Assembly (NCBI GenBank): GCA_007570785.1
Contig: ML660774.1
Coordinates: forward strand, 4,376,201-4,440,200
Source of the DNA: Antilocapra americana
Taxonomy: Eukaryota > Chordata > Mammalia > Artiodactyla > Antilocapridae
Reading direction: 5' to 3'
Length of the DNA stretch: 64,000 nt
Part shown: one piece after another, positions 10,381-21,994 of the stretch
How the letters are laid out: every line of letters starts with the position of its first letter
How positions within the stretch are numbered: position 1 is the stretch's first letter
The notes under the pieces: generated by a model
Told to the model about the DNA's origin: nothing
The model's database searches: none
Seen by the model: only the letters and a program-made list of their open reading frames with translations
Program-made: the position numbers and the translations under genes

Positions 10381-11329
10381 ATGGTAAAGTACAAAAATCA
10401 GCAAGGATCAAAGGTGTTTTGTGATTTTCCTTCTTGGAGCAGTTGACAGTCTCAAAAAGAAGCGCTCAAAGAACTACAAAGTCTGAATGAGAATTCATCA
10501 ATTATCTCTGATTCTGGAGAGAATTATCAATGTTCCAAAACCAAGTTGATGCTATCCTCACAATTGTCTTCAAATGGAGAATTCTATTCCAGTAGTTTCT
10601 CTCATTTCTCCCCCTCAATCAGTGTTCTTTGAGTTTCTTCTGTTATTTGGTGCAGAAAGCTCCAATTAGCTGATTATCTGTCTTTAGCACCTTTCTTTCA
10701 CTTCTTAGAGTGTTTGATTGCCTCCAAACAAAGAAAGCTAATAATCTATTTTTATCAAGGAAGATGCTGTGTCTGCAGGAAACAGAGAGCATCTCAAATG
10801 AGCTGGGACTGGAGACTGACCCAAGGAGTGGATTTAGACAAAGGCTGCTGGGCTATCAGGGCACCCAGAGGATGGTTAAAGTGCTGAGTTTAAAATCTAC
10901 AAATCCTGCTTTCTGATTGGGAATACATTTTGATTTTGAGGTTTTCAAGTGGCTGTGTCTTTTTACTGGTTTTGGATACTTTAAATAAAGGAATTCACAC
11001 TGTGAACTCTGGGGAAGTCAGTTTGCCCACATGGCGCTGGATCACTCTGTCCTTGCCAAACCATGCTAAGTAGTAAAATCTGTTCTTAAAAATCTTGTAA
11101 AGTCCCAGATCAAACAAATCTGGCCTTCTTTCTTATGCTTATTGCCTGTCTGTCTAGAGCCTGGTGAGGGGATTTAGGGAAGGTGGCCCATGTTGCTGAG
11201 TTCAGAGTCAAATTAAGAATCTTACAAAGTAGCAAGATACATTGAAACCCTATTGAATCGTCACAGAAGAAGAATCAATACTAATCAAATAGTAAAATTT
11301 GAAATCAATATTCTCTCATTATTGATATC
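10381..11329. other. Unique non-coding sequence
   Basis: No gene or repeat family is recognised. A 68-codon frame at 10710-10916 shows no familiar motif. Confidence 0.5.
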
Positions 11330-11535
11330 ATTAGGTAACATTTTGGGAGTGCTTACTATGTGCCAGGCACAGTTTTCCATGATTTACTTGAAAGAAGTTT
11401 CTTAATCTTCAAAACAACCCTCTGAAGTACAGACTATTATTATCTTATCTCTACTATATAGATGAAGAAATGCAAGCAATAAAACAAGTCTATCAACTTG
11501 CTTGAGTTTAGCAGCCTGTTTCAGGCAGAACCAAA
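11330..11535 (+). repeat. MIR SINE
   Basis: Core landmarks in order: 'cttactatgtgccaggcaca', 'cttcaaaacaaccctctgaa', 'attattatcttatctctact', 'gatgaagaaatgc', and 'caacttgcttgag'. This is the plus-orientation MIR, an old eutherian-wide SINE. Confidence 0.85.
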
Positions 11536-11641
11536 ATTACACCAAAAGAAATGAGCTTGACTCACTCTTTTTCATGGATTGAGGTAGTTCTGTAAATTTC
11601 TACAGTAGAAAGAATAAATTATTTTACTCTAATAATTATTA

Positions 11642-11698
11642 ATGTCTCCTGCATTGCAGGTAGATTCTTTACTGCCTGAGCCACCAGGGAAGCCCCAA
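11642..11698 (-). repeat. Bov-tA tRNA-like head fragment
   Basis: Only the head is present, in reverse: 'ctcctgcattgcaggtagat', 'gagccaccagggaagcccc'. The Bov-A part is missing, so the copy is 3'-truncated in its own orientation or was later deleted. Confidence 0.85.
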
Positions 11699-12242
11699 TA
11701 AATATGAGTTTAGAAAACAATGATGCTGTTGGGGAAAATGACAATGAACTCAAAAGGTGATAATGAAAATACAATTCTAAGAGCACTGAAAATGGACTAG
11801 AGATGTAATAAGCATTTGCATCCTACCCTGATTTTAATATCTCTGGTTCTTCTAATCTTCAATAATTTTAATCCCTACACAATTCTCAAGGAAAACACGT
11901 ATGGTAATAGTTCCTTAAGCTAGATATGCCACTATTCTCAGAGAATTAAAAAGACTCGACTGTCTTTTCAGCTCTTATTCTTTGTGAAGGAGTCTTCCCT
12001 CCAGACCTCTCTCCATTCTCCTCTATCCTGATTGCTGTCTTAGGGGCTGAATTGAATGAATAGAATTGATGAGTGTCTTTACCCTGGGTTTCTTGTTGAG
12101 TTGAGTCTGTCTGTGGCTGGCACTGACAGCTGAAAGGCTGGAAAGAGTGTGAATCCAGGGTTTACCCTGACTGATCACCTCCTGGTGGCTGTCTAAGGAG
12201 CCCTTGGCTCCTCTTAGGTGGGCCTTTCCAATCAGCTCTTTT
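11699..12242. other. Unique non-coding sequence
   Basis: No gene or repeat family is recognised. A minus-strand frame at 12023-12310 runs into the neighbouring SINE and is not credible. Confidence 0.5.
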
Positions 12243-12455
12243 GGGGCTTCCCAGGTGGTGGTAGTGGCAAAGAATCGACCTGTCAAGCAGGAGACTTGGA
12301 TTTCATCCATGGGTTTGGAAGATCCCCTGGAGGAGAGTGTGGCAACATACTCCAGTATTCTTGCCTGGAGAATCCCACCAATAGAAGAGTCTGGTGGACC
12401 ACAGTCAATAGGGTTGCAAAGAGTTAGACATGACTGAAACGGCTTGGCACAGCAC
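12243..12455 (+). repeat. Bov-tA SINE
   Basis: Full-length copy: head 'ggggcttcccaggtggtggt', then 'gaagatcccctggaggagag', 'actccagtattcttgcctgg', and Bov-A tail 'agagttagacatgactgaaa'. Confidence 0.95.
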
Positions 12456-13341
12456 AGGAGAGCACAGTTGCCCCCTAGGGCATCATCGGTGCTCCCTGCT
12501 ACTCCTCATCTGAGTCCTCCCACAGAGCTCCTGCCCAGATGTTGGCGAATAGTGTCTTTCCTCTCCTCAATTACTCCATAGATAAAGCCATTTATTTCCT
12601 GCCTAAGTTCTGATGGAAAACAGAAACCTTTGGAATTTAGTATAGTTTCATCCACTTACTGTTACTCATTCTGTTCCAAACCAATTTTTCTGCTTTATTT
12701 TTCCAACTGAAAGGAATGCTATCAAGTTTCTGTTTGCAAGCATAGGGTGCAAATTCTGATACTTAGGTGGAATTTGTCACCCATTATTTCACAGCAATTC
12801 TAAGTTATGAGTAATTTCCATTTTAATCATAGAGAAAAAATTAAATTAATTGTGCATGACAAAATTAGGTAATGTCATTACCATCTCTGTATCACCAGAG
12901 CCACTGAAGTCAAGAGGCTTTCTGATGATGAATAAACTCTTGACTGCCTGATGTTGGTAGAACTAATAATTTTTTGAGGAGTTACTGAATCCTGAAATGA
13001 TTCAGGTGCTTTGATGACCAGTACAGAGGAGGCAGAGATAGATCTCTGTGCCATTATAGAAGGTGAACAATCTAGTTTTCTTAGTTTTGTTTCTTTTATG
13101 AATTGGAGGACAAAGAAACTCACTAGACTTAGAACCCATATATCTTGATGGCCCACGTCAGTAACTCTTTCTCCCCAAATGTATCATTTCTCAAAAATCC
13201 AAGTCTTAAAATACCTGCTAGGATTCAATACTGAAATATCTTGCATCTTAGGAAATGAGCATCTGTATTGAACAGATAAATGGATAGCTGACTTTATTCT
13301 GTTCCATAGGCATAGTCTTAATGAAAGCTTTTTAAGTGCAA
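12456..13341. other. Unique non-coding sequence
   Basis: Nothing is recognised. Minus-strand frames at 12878-13156 and 13184-13399 have no familiar motif, and the second ends in SINE sequence. Confidence 0.5.
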
Positions 13342-13353
13342 GAATTACAGATT

Positions 13354-13682
13354 GAAAGGGAAAGGAAAATGAAAGTAAAAGTCGCTCAGTCTTGTCCAAT
13401 TCTTTGTGACCCCATGGACCCCATGGATTGAATTCTCTAGGCTGGAATACTGGAGTGAGTAGCCTTTCCCTTCTCCAGGGGATGTTCCCAACCCATGGAT
13501 AGAACTCACATCCCCTGCATTGCAGGCAGATTCTTTACCAGCTGAGCCATAAGGGAAGCCCCAGAATACTGGAGTGGGTAGCCTATCCTTTCTCCAGGGG
13601 ATCTTCCTGACCCAGGAATCAAACTGGGGTCTCCTGCATTGCAGGCGGATTCTTTGCCAATTGAGCTACCAGGGAAGTCCCT
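13354..13682 (-). repeat. Dimeric Bov-tA SINE with target site duplication
   Basis: The minus-strand element is about 330 bases. The segment carrying 'ggagtgagtagcc', 'ccttctccaggggat' and 'tgcattgcaggcagattctt' (about 13441-13560) is repeated at 13563-13682. The transcribed strand is therefore a tRNA-like head with partial Bov-A, followed by a full Bov-tA unit. A perfect 12-base duplication GAATTACAGATT flanks it at 13342-13353 and 13683-13694, showing that the dimer inserted as one unit. Confidence 0.93.
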
Positions 13683-13884
13683 GAATTACAGATTAGTATC
13701 TCTCAAAGCATCTTGTATCTTGAACCATGAATAAGATTAATATAGCCAGGTGTTCATGTAGGACTCTTGGGAGATTTATGTAAGAATATTATAAGAAAAC
13801 CATGAATCTGAAATTTAATATTTAATATACTATCACTTCACAACAATTAAGTCATCCAAAACTGTAAGTTGATTATTGCAAGAG

Positions 13885-14245
13885 TTAGCCTTTGATGTGA
13901 AATGAATCACCCCAAAATGTAGTGGCTTAATGCATATTTATTGAGCCCTTCATTCTACTGGGCAGAAACTTGGGTAGAGCTCAGTGACATAGTCCTTTTC
14001 ATTGTATTTATTCGTCCATCTTGTGTGTGCAACCAGTTTGTCTAGGAGCTGGTAAATATAACCTGTGCTAGGAGGACTCATCTGCATTCCCCATTGTAGC
14101 TCATCCTCCTTCAGGATAGCCAGGTTTTTCGCATAATATGTGAGCAGGAGTCTAAAAAGGTGAGCAGAAGCATGGGAGAAAGGCTTAACATCACTTACAT
14201 CACATTGTATGGGCTTAAGTGAGTCACAAGACAGATCAGATGTGT
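13885..14245 (-). repeat. Old LTR- or MaLR-like relic, family not named
   Basis: 'caccccaaaatgtagtggct' near the start, 'gggcagaaacttgggtagag', and near the end 'cacattgtatgggcttaagt' plus 'gagtcacaag' resemble a widespread old mammalian repeat seen in reverse orientation. I cannot assign the family with confidence. Confidence 0.35.
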
Positions 14246-15963
14246 GGGAAGAGAAAGAACATCTGGATGGTACTGGGAGGAGCTACTAAATTCCAAAGCA
14301 AACAAGGAAAAGGCAAGGAGGTGTCCATTTTGTCATGAGGATCAATGTGGAATGGGAGTGATGAACCAAATATTTTAATGTGCTTTTTGTGACCAAAGAG
14401 GGCAGGAAAGAATAGAACATTGTTTGGATATATCACTGTATATAGATAGCACACACATACATCAGTAGACATTTCCATTTAATATGTTTCAAACACAAGC
14501 AGATTTTTTTTTCCTACAGACACTCCACTCTAATCTTATTCCCCATTCTTTTGCCCAATCTACAGTTTTTCAGTGCTTTACTTGGCTTTTCTGTACTCTC
14601 CCCTGACTCCCAGATCAGCTCTTCCTTCTCCGAGTGAGTTTTATACTTCCCTAGTCTCTCTTATCCTGCTTACTGTCTCTTCCAAAATCGGGCAGAAACC
14701 AAGTCAACGAAGAAAACACTCAGTCATTTGGCAACATGAAGAAGCAATTAGATGCCAGCTTCTAAAGGGCTTGAGGACATTTTAACCCCAAGTGCTGGAA
14801 ATCTTACTGAAATTGCAGACAGAACAGAGGGGGGAGCACTTGAAAGACTATTAGCTAGCCAGAGCTTGGCCCCATCGGATTTTTTTCTGGTGCCTGTTAT
14901 AAGAAGGCTTCCATGTTCTGGCTTAAGCCAATGTGAGACGAAAGGAGTGGATCAATGCACATCTATCTGTGTGAGAGGTCCTCGGAAATAATGAAAGCTT
15001 GTCTTCGTTCTCGAAGAATAAGACCCAGAGAAAGTGATTCCCAGAGCATAACGGAACTCTTTGGATGCAGGTAACAATGAAGAAGAGAATTCCAAATTCC
15101 ACTGATAATCCGCAGTGTGGTTAATCTCTGAATGGCTACTGAGATGTGTATTGTAATTGGAAGTACAAAGGTTGCCATTCATTTCATTCTGTACAGTATT
15201 CAGTATTGTATTCAGACATAGAGTAGGCTATTACTCAAACCTCTCTTTTCTATTTTTTTTTCTTATTGTTCTTCTTTTAATACAGACCTTGCCCCTTACC
15301 CAAGCCAGGATTGTTACTCCGCTGAGGGTTTTTCAGACATCATTAACCACAGGAAGAGAACATAACACAGCAGAAACTTGGGATTGAATAACAACCTTGA
15401 AATTCAAACTGACATCACGTATTATTGTTTGCATTATATACTAAACAGTTATTAGGAACAATTAGCAATTAAAGACTCTTAGGTGCAGTTATATGGTTTC
15501 TACAATATATCCTGAATAGCAGGGTAAGTGCTTTGGCTACCAGCCAATCGTCAAAAAGCCCACAGAAAACTCTTCATCTCAAATTCAAGCTCCTTTGTGG
15601 CCCTTGAATGAAGCGTGTTAATCAAGCAAAGCCATATATGAGATGGAGATGGGGAGACCTGAGGTACACACGTTCACTGTGAAGCATGTAGTCCCGTGGA
15701 CTTGCACACATATATCCTATATTTCACTTTTGTGAAAAAGAGATGGATAGTCAGCACAGAAACAGGTACCCAGAAATACTTGTAAAGGAGTATATCCTCC
15801 TGATTCCAGGACCACATTCAAGTGAGTTTTTCTAGCTTCTAGTTCTTTAGTACTTGAAACTGACACCTATGTTTATCATAATGATCTGGAAGCCTGAAGT
15901 GCTCTTTCTGAAGCATCAAAGTGAGATTATATCATAATCTAGCTATTTTTATTGTTAAGTGTG
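14246..15963. other. Unique sequence with a CpG-bearing patch
   Basis: No repeat family is recognised over 1.7 kb. The patch 14935-15060 keeps five CpGs, including 'tcctcgga', 'cttcgttctcgaag' and 'taacgga', against a CpG-poor background. It also contains a small palindrome 'cttcgttctcgaag'-like core at 15003-15017. No coding frame is convincing. Confidence 0.45.
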
Positions 15964-15964
15964 G

Positions 15965-15998
<34 letters not shown>

Positions 15999-15999
15999 A
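15964..15999. repeat. (TC)n(TA)n compound microsatellite
   Basis: About ten TC units run directly into about eight TA units. Confidence 0.9.
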
Positions 16000-16039
16000 A
16001 ATTCCTTGATAATTAAAAAAGGATATGTAATTTTGTTTT

Positions 16040-16310
16040 TTCTTCCAATTTTATTGATATAAAATAAATATCATACAGCACTATATAAGTTTTCTCATAA
16101 AGATACTAAATAAAATAAAAAGAAAAGAATATTTTTCCTTATAATGAGAGTTCTTGGGATTTACTCTGATAGTTTTATATGTGACATAGAATGGTGTTAA
16201 TTATGTTAATCATGTTACATATTACATCCTTAATATTTATTTACCTTCTAATTGGAAGTTTGTGCTTTTTGACTGCCTTCATCCTATTCACCCAAATATG
16301 GTAATTTTTA
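16040..16310 (-). repeat. L1M-type LINE 3' end
   Basis: Minus-strand old L1. 'ttttattgatataaaataaa' and 'catacagcactatataagtt' open it; later 'gggatttactctgatagttt', 'acattacatccttaatattt' and 'ctaattggaagtttgtgctt' match the conserved L1M 3' layout. Strongly diverged. Confidence 0.75.
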
Positions 16311-16697
16311 GTTTTCTTATAATATGCAACATACCAAAGGGCCATGTTCCCAATCTTATTTAATAATTTGGACTTTGTATTTTGTTGTGCATTATAATGA
16401 TTTTATTAATATCAGAGGGCTGGCTACAGTTCATTCACCTTTAATAGTTATATAGATTTTTTTGTTTGTTTTCAGATTAGAAACTAATTATGTAATATGA
16501 TCTCAATCTCCATTTAACACAATTTTATAGAATACAGAATAGGTGAAGGTGAGTATCTAGTTCCCTAGAGTTCTCAGTATGGAAAAAGAGAGAAACATTT
16601 AAGGAGAGTTAAAAAAAGAAAAAAAATCAATGGCTCACTGACCTTAATTACTCAAATCTTGGTAAATAAACAGCTGATCCATATTGAATAACATATC
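16311..16697. other. Unique AT-rich sequence
   Basis: Nothing is recognised. The GT-T run at 16459-16472 is low complexity. Confidence 0.45.
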
Positions 16698-17470
16698 ATG
16701 TTATTGTTCAGATGCTAAATTGCGTCTGACTCCTTGGGACCCCATGGACCACACACATACCAGGTTTCCCTGTCCTTCACCATCGCCTGGAGCTTATTCA
16801 AACTCATGTCCATCGAGTCAGTAATGCCATCCAACTGTGTCATACCCTGTCACCCTCTTCTCCTCCTGCCTTCCATGTTTCCCAACATCAAGGTCTTTTA
16901 CAAAGAGTTGGTTCTTCACATCAGGTGGCCAAAGTTTTAGAGCTTCAGCTTCAGCATCAGTCCGTTCAATGAATATTCAGAGTTGATTTCCTTTAAGATC
17001 TACTGGTTTGATCTCTTTGCTGTTCAGGGGACTCTGAAGAGTCTTCTTCAGTACCATGATTCAAAAGCATCAATTCTTCGGCACTCAGCCTTCTTTATGG
17101 TCCAACTCTCACATCGATTCATGACTGCTGGAAAAATCATAGCTTTGACTAGGTAGACCTTTGTTGGCCAAGTGATGTCTCTGATTTTTAAAACACACTG
17201 TCTGGTTTTGTCATAGCTTTCTTCCAAGGGGCAACTATCTTTTAATTTTGTGGTTGCAGTCACCATCTGCAATGATCTTAAAACCCAAGAAAATAAAGTC
17301 TGTTACTGTTTCCATTTTTTCCCCGTCTATTTGCCATGAAGTGAAGGGACCAGAAGCCATGATCTTAGTTTTTTAAATGTTGAGTTTTAAGCCAGCTCTT
17401 TCACTCTCCTTTTTCACCCTCCTCAAGAGGCTCCTTAGTTTATCTTTGCTTTCTGCCATTAGATTGCTAT
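16698..17470 (-). repeat. BovB (RTE) LINE 3' end, longest copy in the window
   Basis: About 770 bases of minus-strand BovB, covering roughly the last 250 codons of ORF2. Landmarks on the plus strand: 'gttattgttcagatgctaaa', 'catcaggtggccaaagtttt', 'ggcactcagccttctttatg', 'gcagtcaccatctgcaatga', and 'cctcaagaggctccttagtt'. A readable piece of the reverse transcriptase C-terminus is open on the minus strand at 17048-17272 ('VYLVKAMIFPAVMNRCESWT'). Stops and indels break the rest, so it is inactive. Confidence 0.93.
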
Positions 17471-18985
17471 AGTCCAATTCCAATGTGCCAAAGATGTATT
17501 AATGATGGACGAGATAGAACCAAGAAGACTAGGGGATTCTATTATATATTTGGACATAACCTGAGCCTCTCAGACTTTAGATAGCCTCAAGTTTCCTCAA
17601 AGGGAGAGAAACCTGGAATCCATGACTGGAGGCATTAAAATCCATTCTCTTGATTTTTTTTTTTTTTAAGTACCAACGGACAATATGGACAGCAACTATT
17701 TTAGAGTTTTAAAATAAGGTATGGTCTCCAGCAGATGCATTTCAACTTGATATAAAAACATAAATATGTAAAATTAGAAATCACATTTGCATAACCAAGC
17801 CTTATTTTTCTAACATGAAAATAGAAAAGCAGATGCTCAATAGGAAAATACAATATGGAAAATAGTCACCAGAAGCCAGGTATAACGTACAACTTGTCAT
17901 GTCACGTTTAAAGTAGAAAGTGGCACCAAACGAAGTTTCAATTTTTTTCCCAAATAGAAATTTCATCAGATAATCTGTGGTTCTAGTATGTCACAAAGGG
18001 CTCTTTTATCTGGCTGTAGGCTAGCTCCCCCATATAAGGAACTTATCTTTCTAAGAGGGGTTTACTGTCAGGCAGGGCTTCCTTCGAGTTGTGTTCCAGC
18101 AAAGTTATTCCCTTCAGTAACTGAAGGTTTTCTGAGGTGTGTGTCTCTCCCCTTCTGATGGAGTAAAGAATAACCTCGCTTTGTGAGTGAGGCATGAAAG
18201 GCTCTTTTGCACACAGACTGAGCACAAGGGCTTCAGTGAGGATATGTCTTAGGTGCCTCCGGATCGTTCATTGTTGTTGGTGTTGTACACTTCCAGGAGA
18301 TGGAGCTATGGCTCAGTCTGAATTCTCCTCTTTTCTGGCTTGCTCAGAGGAAAGAAAAAAAAAAAGGCTTAAAATCTCAGAGTCTCTTTTAAGCAGCTTA
18401 AAAACTAATCATTATTGCACAGCTCTGGGAAGTTGGAGATGGGTCGGAAACACAAGTACTGTGTAGATTTCAGCACAGAAAACGCCCCTCCCTTCAAGCC
18501 CTTTAAGACACCATTGGTGTATGACAATCAGAAGGTGTTAAAAATCCAAGATTCTGGTGTAGAGAACTCACTATTTTTGACCTTGTAAGAGGGAGGAAAA
18601 AAAAGACTGTAGTTTAGAAAAGGATGAAAGTAGGCAGAGCTGTTGTTGATGGTTATTTGTTTTTAACAGAAGCCAGATCATCCCATAATCTATAGAATAT
18701 TTATAGAATTTTTAAGATGGTGCTATTTTTCCATCTGTTTACTCTAAAATATTTTTACCTAACGGTCTTCCCTTCCACCTGATGTTTTTAAGGTTCATTA
18801 GTAATCAGAGTATTGCATTCCCAAGTTTGTGGTGCATGATTTCATTTCATTGTGTAATTTCTATGTAATAAACCTCCTATTTGTGACTGATTTCTCAAAA
18901 TACAGTCATCGAGTTAAGCTGCCAGCCATTCAGGGCAATCATTTCATCATGCAAACCCAGTGACAGAGAGGAAAACTGTTCTGGA
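17471..18985. other. Unique non-coding sequence
   Basis: No gene or repeat family is recognised. A T run lies at 17649-17667 and an A run at 18355-18365. A 90-codon plus-strand frame at 18194-18466 shows no recognised domain. Confidence 0.45.
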
Positions 18986-18996
18986 TGGGGATTGCT

Positions 18997-19200
18997 TCAG
19001 GGTCGAAGTTGCTCTTCTGGGTAGGTAGCCAGCCGTTGCAGCAACAATATCATAGCAGGAATTGCAGAAATACACAACAGCATGACAATAATGATAATTG
19101 CATTCAAATGGTGTTTACAATGAGAGAATGTCCCCATGAGCTTTACCTTCTTTGAACCCCTCACGACCATCATCGGAGTGTGTGAGATTGATGTAATCAT
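18997..19200 (-). other. Open frame with a hydrophobic segment, or homeobox-type non-coding element
   Basis: A 67-codon minus-strand frame starting with ATG. Residues about 32-54 form a hydrophobic run ('AIIIIVMLLCISAIPAMILL') that would suit a membrane helix, then a polar tail. A stop lies just upstream of the ATG in frame, and T-rich DNA readily gives such runs. The same DNA has clustered ATTA/TAAT-like and ATTGCA words plus a TGTTTAC forkhead-type word at 19112-19118, so a regulatory reading is as likely. I recognise no homologue. Confidence 0.15.
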
Positions 19201-19358
19201 GTACTCAGTTCACCAGCGGGGCTTGGTGGGATGGATTTGATAGGGGTCTCATTGTTAGTAAGTGGGAGGGCTTGGCTTATAATCTAATTCTTCTAATTCC
19301 TTACCTTGTGTATCGGTGGCATGTGCAGTGAGGATTCTTTGCTGTTTTATTTGGGGTC

Positions 19359-19376
19359 TGTGTGTGTGTGTGTGTA
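19359..19376. repeat. (TG)n microsatellite
   Basis: Nine TG units immediately before a minus-strand Bov-A copy. Confidence 0.85.
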
Positions 19377-19382
19377 TTGTTG

Positions 19383-19515
19383 TGGTTGTTTTAGTTGCTA
19401 AGTCATGTCTGACTTTTGTGACTGTATGAATTGGAGCCCACCAGATGCCTCTGTGCATGGGATTTCCCAGGCAAGAACAGTAGAGTGTGTTGCCATGTCC
19501 TCCTCCTGGGAGCAG
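19383..19515 (-). repeat. Bov-A SINE fragment
   Basis: The Bov-A part in reverse: 'ttagttgctaagtcatgtct', 'ggagcccaccagatgcctct', 'gcatgggatttcccaggcaa', 'gtgttgccatgtcctcctcc'. The tRNA-like head is not present. Confidence 0.88.
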
Positions 19516-20064
19516 GGAGCAATGATGCAAAACCCCTTGGTCTGTAGCAGGCACTTGGGAACATCCTCATGTTTGTTAGGAGTCTCCAGGGATGCAAAGT
19601 ATTCCTAGTCTTTCCCCTGAAATTCTGGGAGGCCCTTGTGGATGGAATTTGGGACCATCTACATTGCACCATTTGAAGTATTAATAAACGCATAACAAGC
19701 AACTCTTTCTAGTGCTACAATTCCATCATTCATATTCTTTTGTGATTGCTTTTCATTTACAAGTGATAACATTTGAATTTTAACTTCTTCCTAAACTTCA
19801 GATTTTCTTCACAATTCTTGATTTCTTAGTTTACTTAACACTACAGGAGTGGTGATGTCTGTTGATTGAGTCAAAATTAATTATCATAAAGGGAAAAATT
19901 TGCATTTTCTCCTAACAACATGATATTTTTCTTTATAGATATGAATGTGAACTTTTATAATACACAGTTGTGATTTTTCTCCTACATTCTAGTAGCTAGA
20001 AAGACTCTATCTGGTTAGAAATGCTATTCATCATGCTCATTATTTTTCAATATACTCTAGATAA
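19516..20064. other. Unique non-coding sequence
   Basis: No gene or repeat family is recognised. Confidence 0.45.
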
Positions 20065-20250
20065 GAAAGGAAGAACATGCACTTTGACCTTGGACCTGAG
20101 TATGAATTCTCTTTCTCTTACCAGCTATGCACCATGATAAAGTATTTGCCAATTCTGGATTTCTTCAACCATAAAATGGAGAGATGTCTGAACTTACAAG
20201 GATATACTGAATAGCATAATATATCTTCAATGCTGCTAATATGTTTAAGG
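20065..20250 (-). repeat. MIR SINE
   Basis: Reverse-orientation MIR: 'ggacctgagtatgaattctc', 'taccagctatgcacc', 'tcttcaaccataaaatggag'. Diverged. Confidence 0.7.
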
Positions 20251-20472
20251 GCTGTTCCCTTGCCAGGCACACTTTCTACATTATTCTTTCTGTCTTTTCC
20301 ATTAAACTATTTTCTAATACTGCTCTGGTGTTTATCCGGATGTTTGAGTGCTTTTAATTTCGGTCTGAATTTAACTGAAGGAACCAGTCATGTCTTATGC
20401 CAAAGAAATGATAATTTTCTTATTCTCTGAATTAGGTAGGCTTTATTTCCATGTTATAGATTTGAGCAGTGC

Positions 20473-20606
20473 ATACATGCTAAGTTGTTTCAGTCGTGTC
20501 CGACTCTTTGGGACCCTACGGACTGTAGCCCGCCAGGCTCCTCTGTCCATGGGATTCTCTAGGCAAGAACACGGGAGTGGGTTGCCACGTCCTCCTCCAG
20601 AGGAAT
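20473..20606 (-). repeat. Bov-A SINE fragment
   Basis: 'catgctaagttgtttcagtc', 'gtgtccgactctttgggacc', 'gtagcccgccaggctcctct', 'gcaagaacacgggagtgggt'. CpGs in the SINE are largely intact, which suggests a fairly young copy. The tRNA-like head is missing. Confidence 0.9.
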
Positions 20607-21449
20607 ATAAATGCTACTTTCCAAAGACTAAGGGGAAGTGAAACAAGATGAAAATGAAATTATCCCCCAAAGGGTTCCCCAACAGTCTCTAATGTTTCAT
20701 GTGGGTTGGATGGGTGCTCCGAGAAATGTCTCCTTGGAACCAGTGGTGGGTAAGAGACTGCTTGCCTGTCGTTCCTGCAGAAAATTGGCTCTGAAATCAC
20801 TCTCCTGAGTTAGTTTTACCTGTGTGTTTTCAGTTGTCACAACCTACTCAGGGGACCCGAGAGAAAAGCTTTTTTCCTGGACCAGGAAGTCTACAGGGGT
20901 CTGAAGGTAGGAATCCGCCAAAATGAAATTAAAGTCATAAGGAAAGCACATTAACAAAGGCTCTTTTTCTTTGAACAAACATAAAGGAGGCTGTCCCACC
21001 AGGCATGGATTTTTCCAAGTATTACTGCAGTTATTGTTTTTTTTAAAAAAAAACTCTCCAAATATAAAATAAGAAAGAAACAAAAATGTGCCATTTCGCA
21101 TTTTTGCCTATTTTCCTTCGGAATGGTCTCATATGATAATGACACATATCACTTATTATTCTGTTTATTTTCACCTGTAAGTTATAGGTTTAAGTTAGAG
21201 GGGGTGTCAGTGTACTGTACACAGAGCCGCATCATTAGTTATATATTTCATAACGTTTGGGTGAATTTAATGCAAGAAAGGCCAAATGCTCAGCGTGTAC
21301 TTTATAGAGTTTCTTCTGTCAGATATAAGGATGGGTTTTTTGTTTGTTTGTTTTAGAAAAATTAACTCTCTCTATTCTAATTCAGCTTGATCTCTGGCTG
21401 ATTACTTTGGCTCTGCATTTTAATGATAGCACTTGAAAAATAACAGGAC
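20607..21449. other. Unique non-coding sequence
   Basis: No gene or repeat family is recognised. A T/A run sits at 21037-21052 and a TTTG repeat near 21337-21352. Confidence 0.45.
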
Positions 21450-21473
21450 AAATAAATAAATAAATAAATAAAA
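21450..21473. repeat. (AAAT)n microsatellite
   Basis: Five to six AAAT/AATA units in a row. Confidence 0.85.
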
Positions 21474-21619
21474 CCCCAAAAGCTCTACTCTTTAAATCTC
21501 AAGTCTAGAGAAAAGCCTGTGGATTAACATTGAGAGGTGAGAAAAATGTAAATGATACACAATTTCAGAAAAGAAAGAGCAGCTGCTTACATCTCCCCTC
21601 TCTCACTCAGTAGCATTCA

Positions 21620-21890
21620 TTCTTATTTCTTGTTAATGAAGGCTCTTGTGGTACCCACAAGACAACAGTGATAACGTGACGGGTCAGTCTTGAGATTCAG
21701 TAGCAATTGGTCTCCAGACCTGACAAACACAGTGGCTTGAGTGGCTTGTGTTTGCAGGTGATGATGACAGTAGCTTATAGGAAACACTCCCTTTAGCAAG
21801 CACTCACCAGCAAGGTTGGTAAATACGCCGTTAATCATATTATCATTTAAGTGCACGCAGTCATCGCTCAATTATCACTGCTAATGAAGA
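21620..21890. promoter_or_regulatory. Candidate conserved enhancer, homeodomain-word cluster
   Basis: Repeat-free sequence with retained CpGs ('aacgtgacggg', 'acgccg', 'cacgcag', 'atcgc') and many TAAT/ATTA words: 21632-21637, 21831-21846, 21870-21886 ('caattatcactgctaatg'). This mix of preserved CpG and dense homeobox cores is typical of developmental enhancers. Conservation cannot be tested here, so this is inference. Confidence 0.3.
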
Positions 21891-21994
21891 GGAGCAGTGG
21901 AGTGGGTAATACAACATGGCAGCTGGAATCATTTATATTCAAGTCAAAATGACTTTTTTGTACTTACATTTGAATATAATTGGGTCTGATATTC

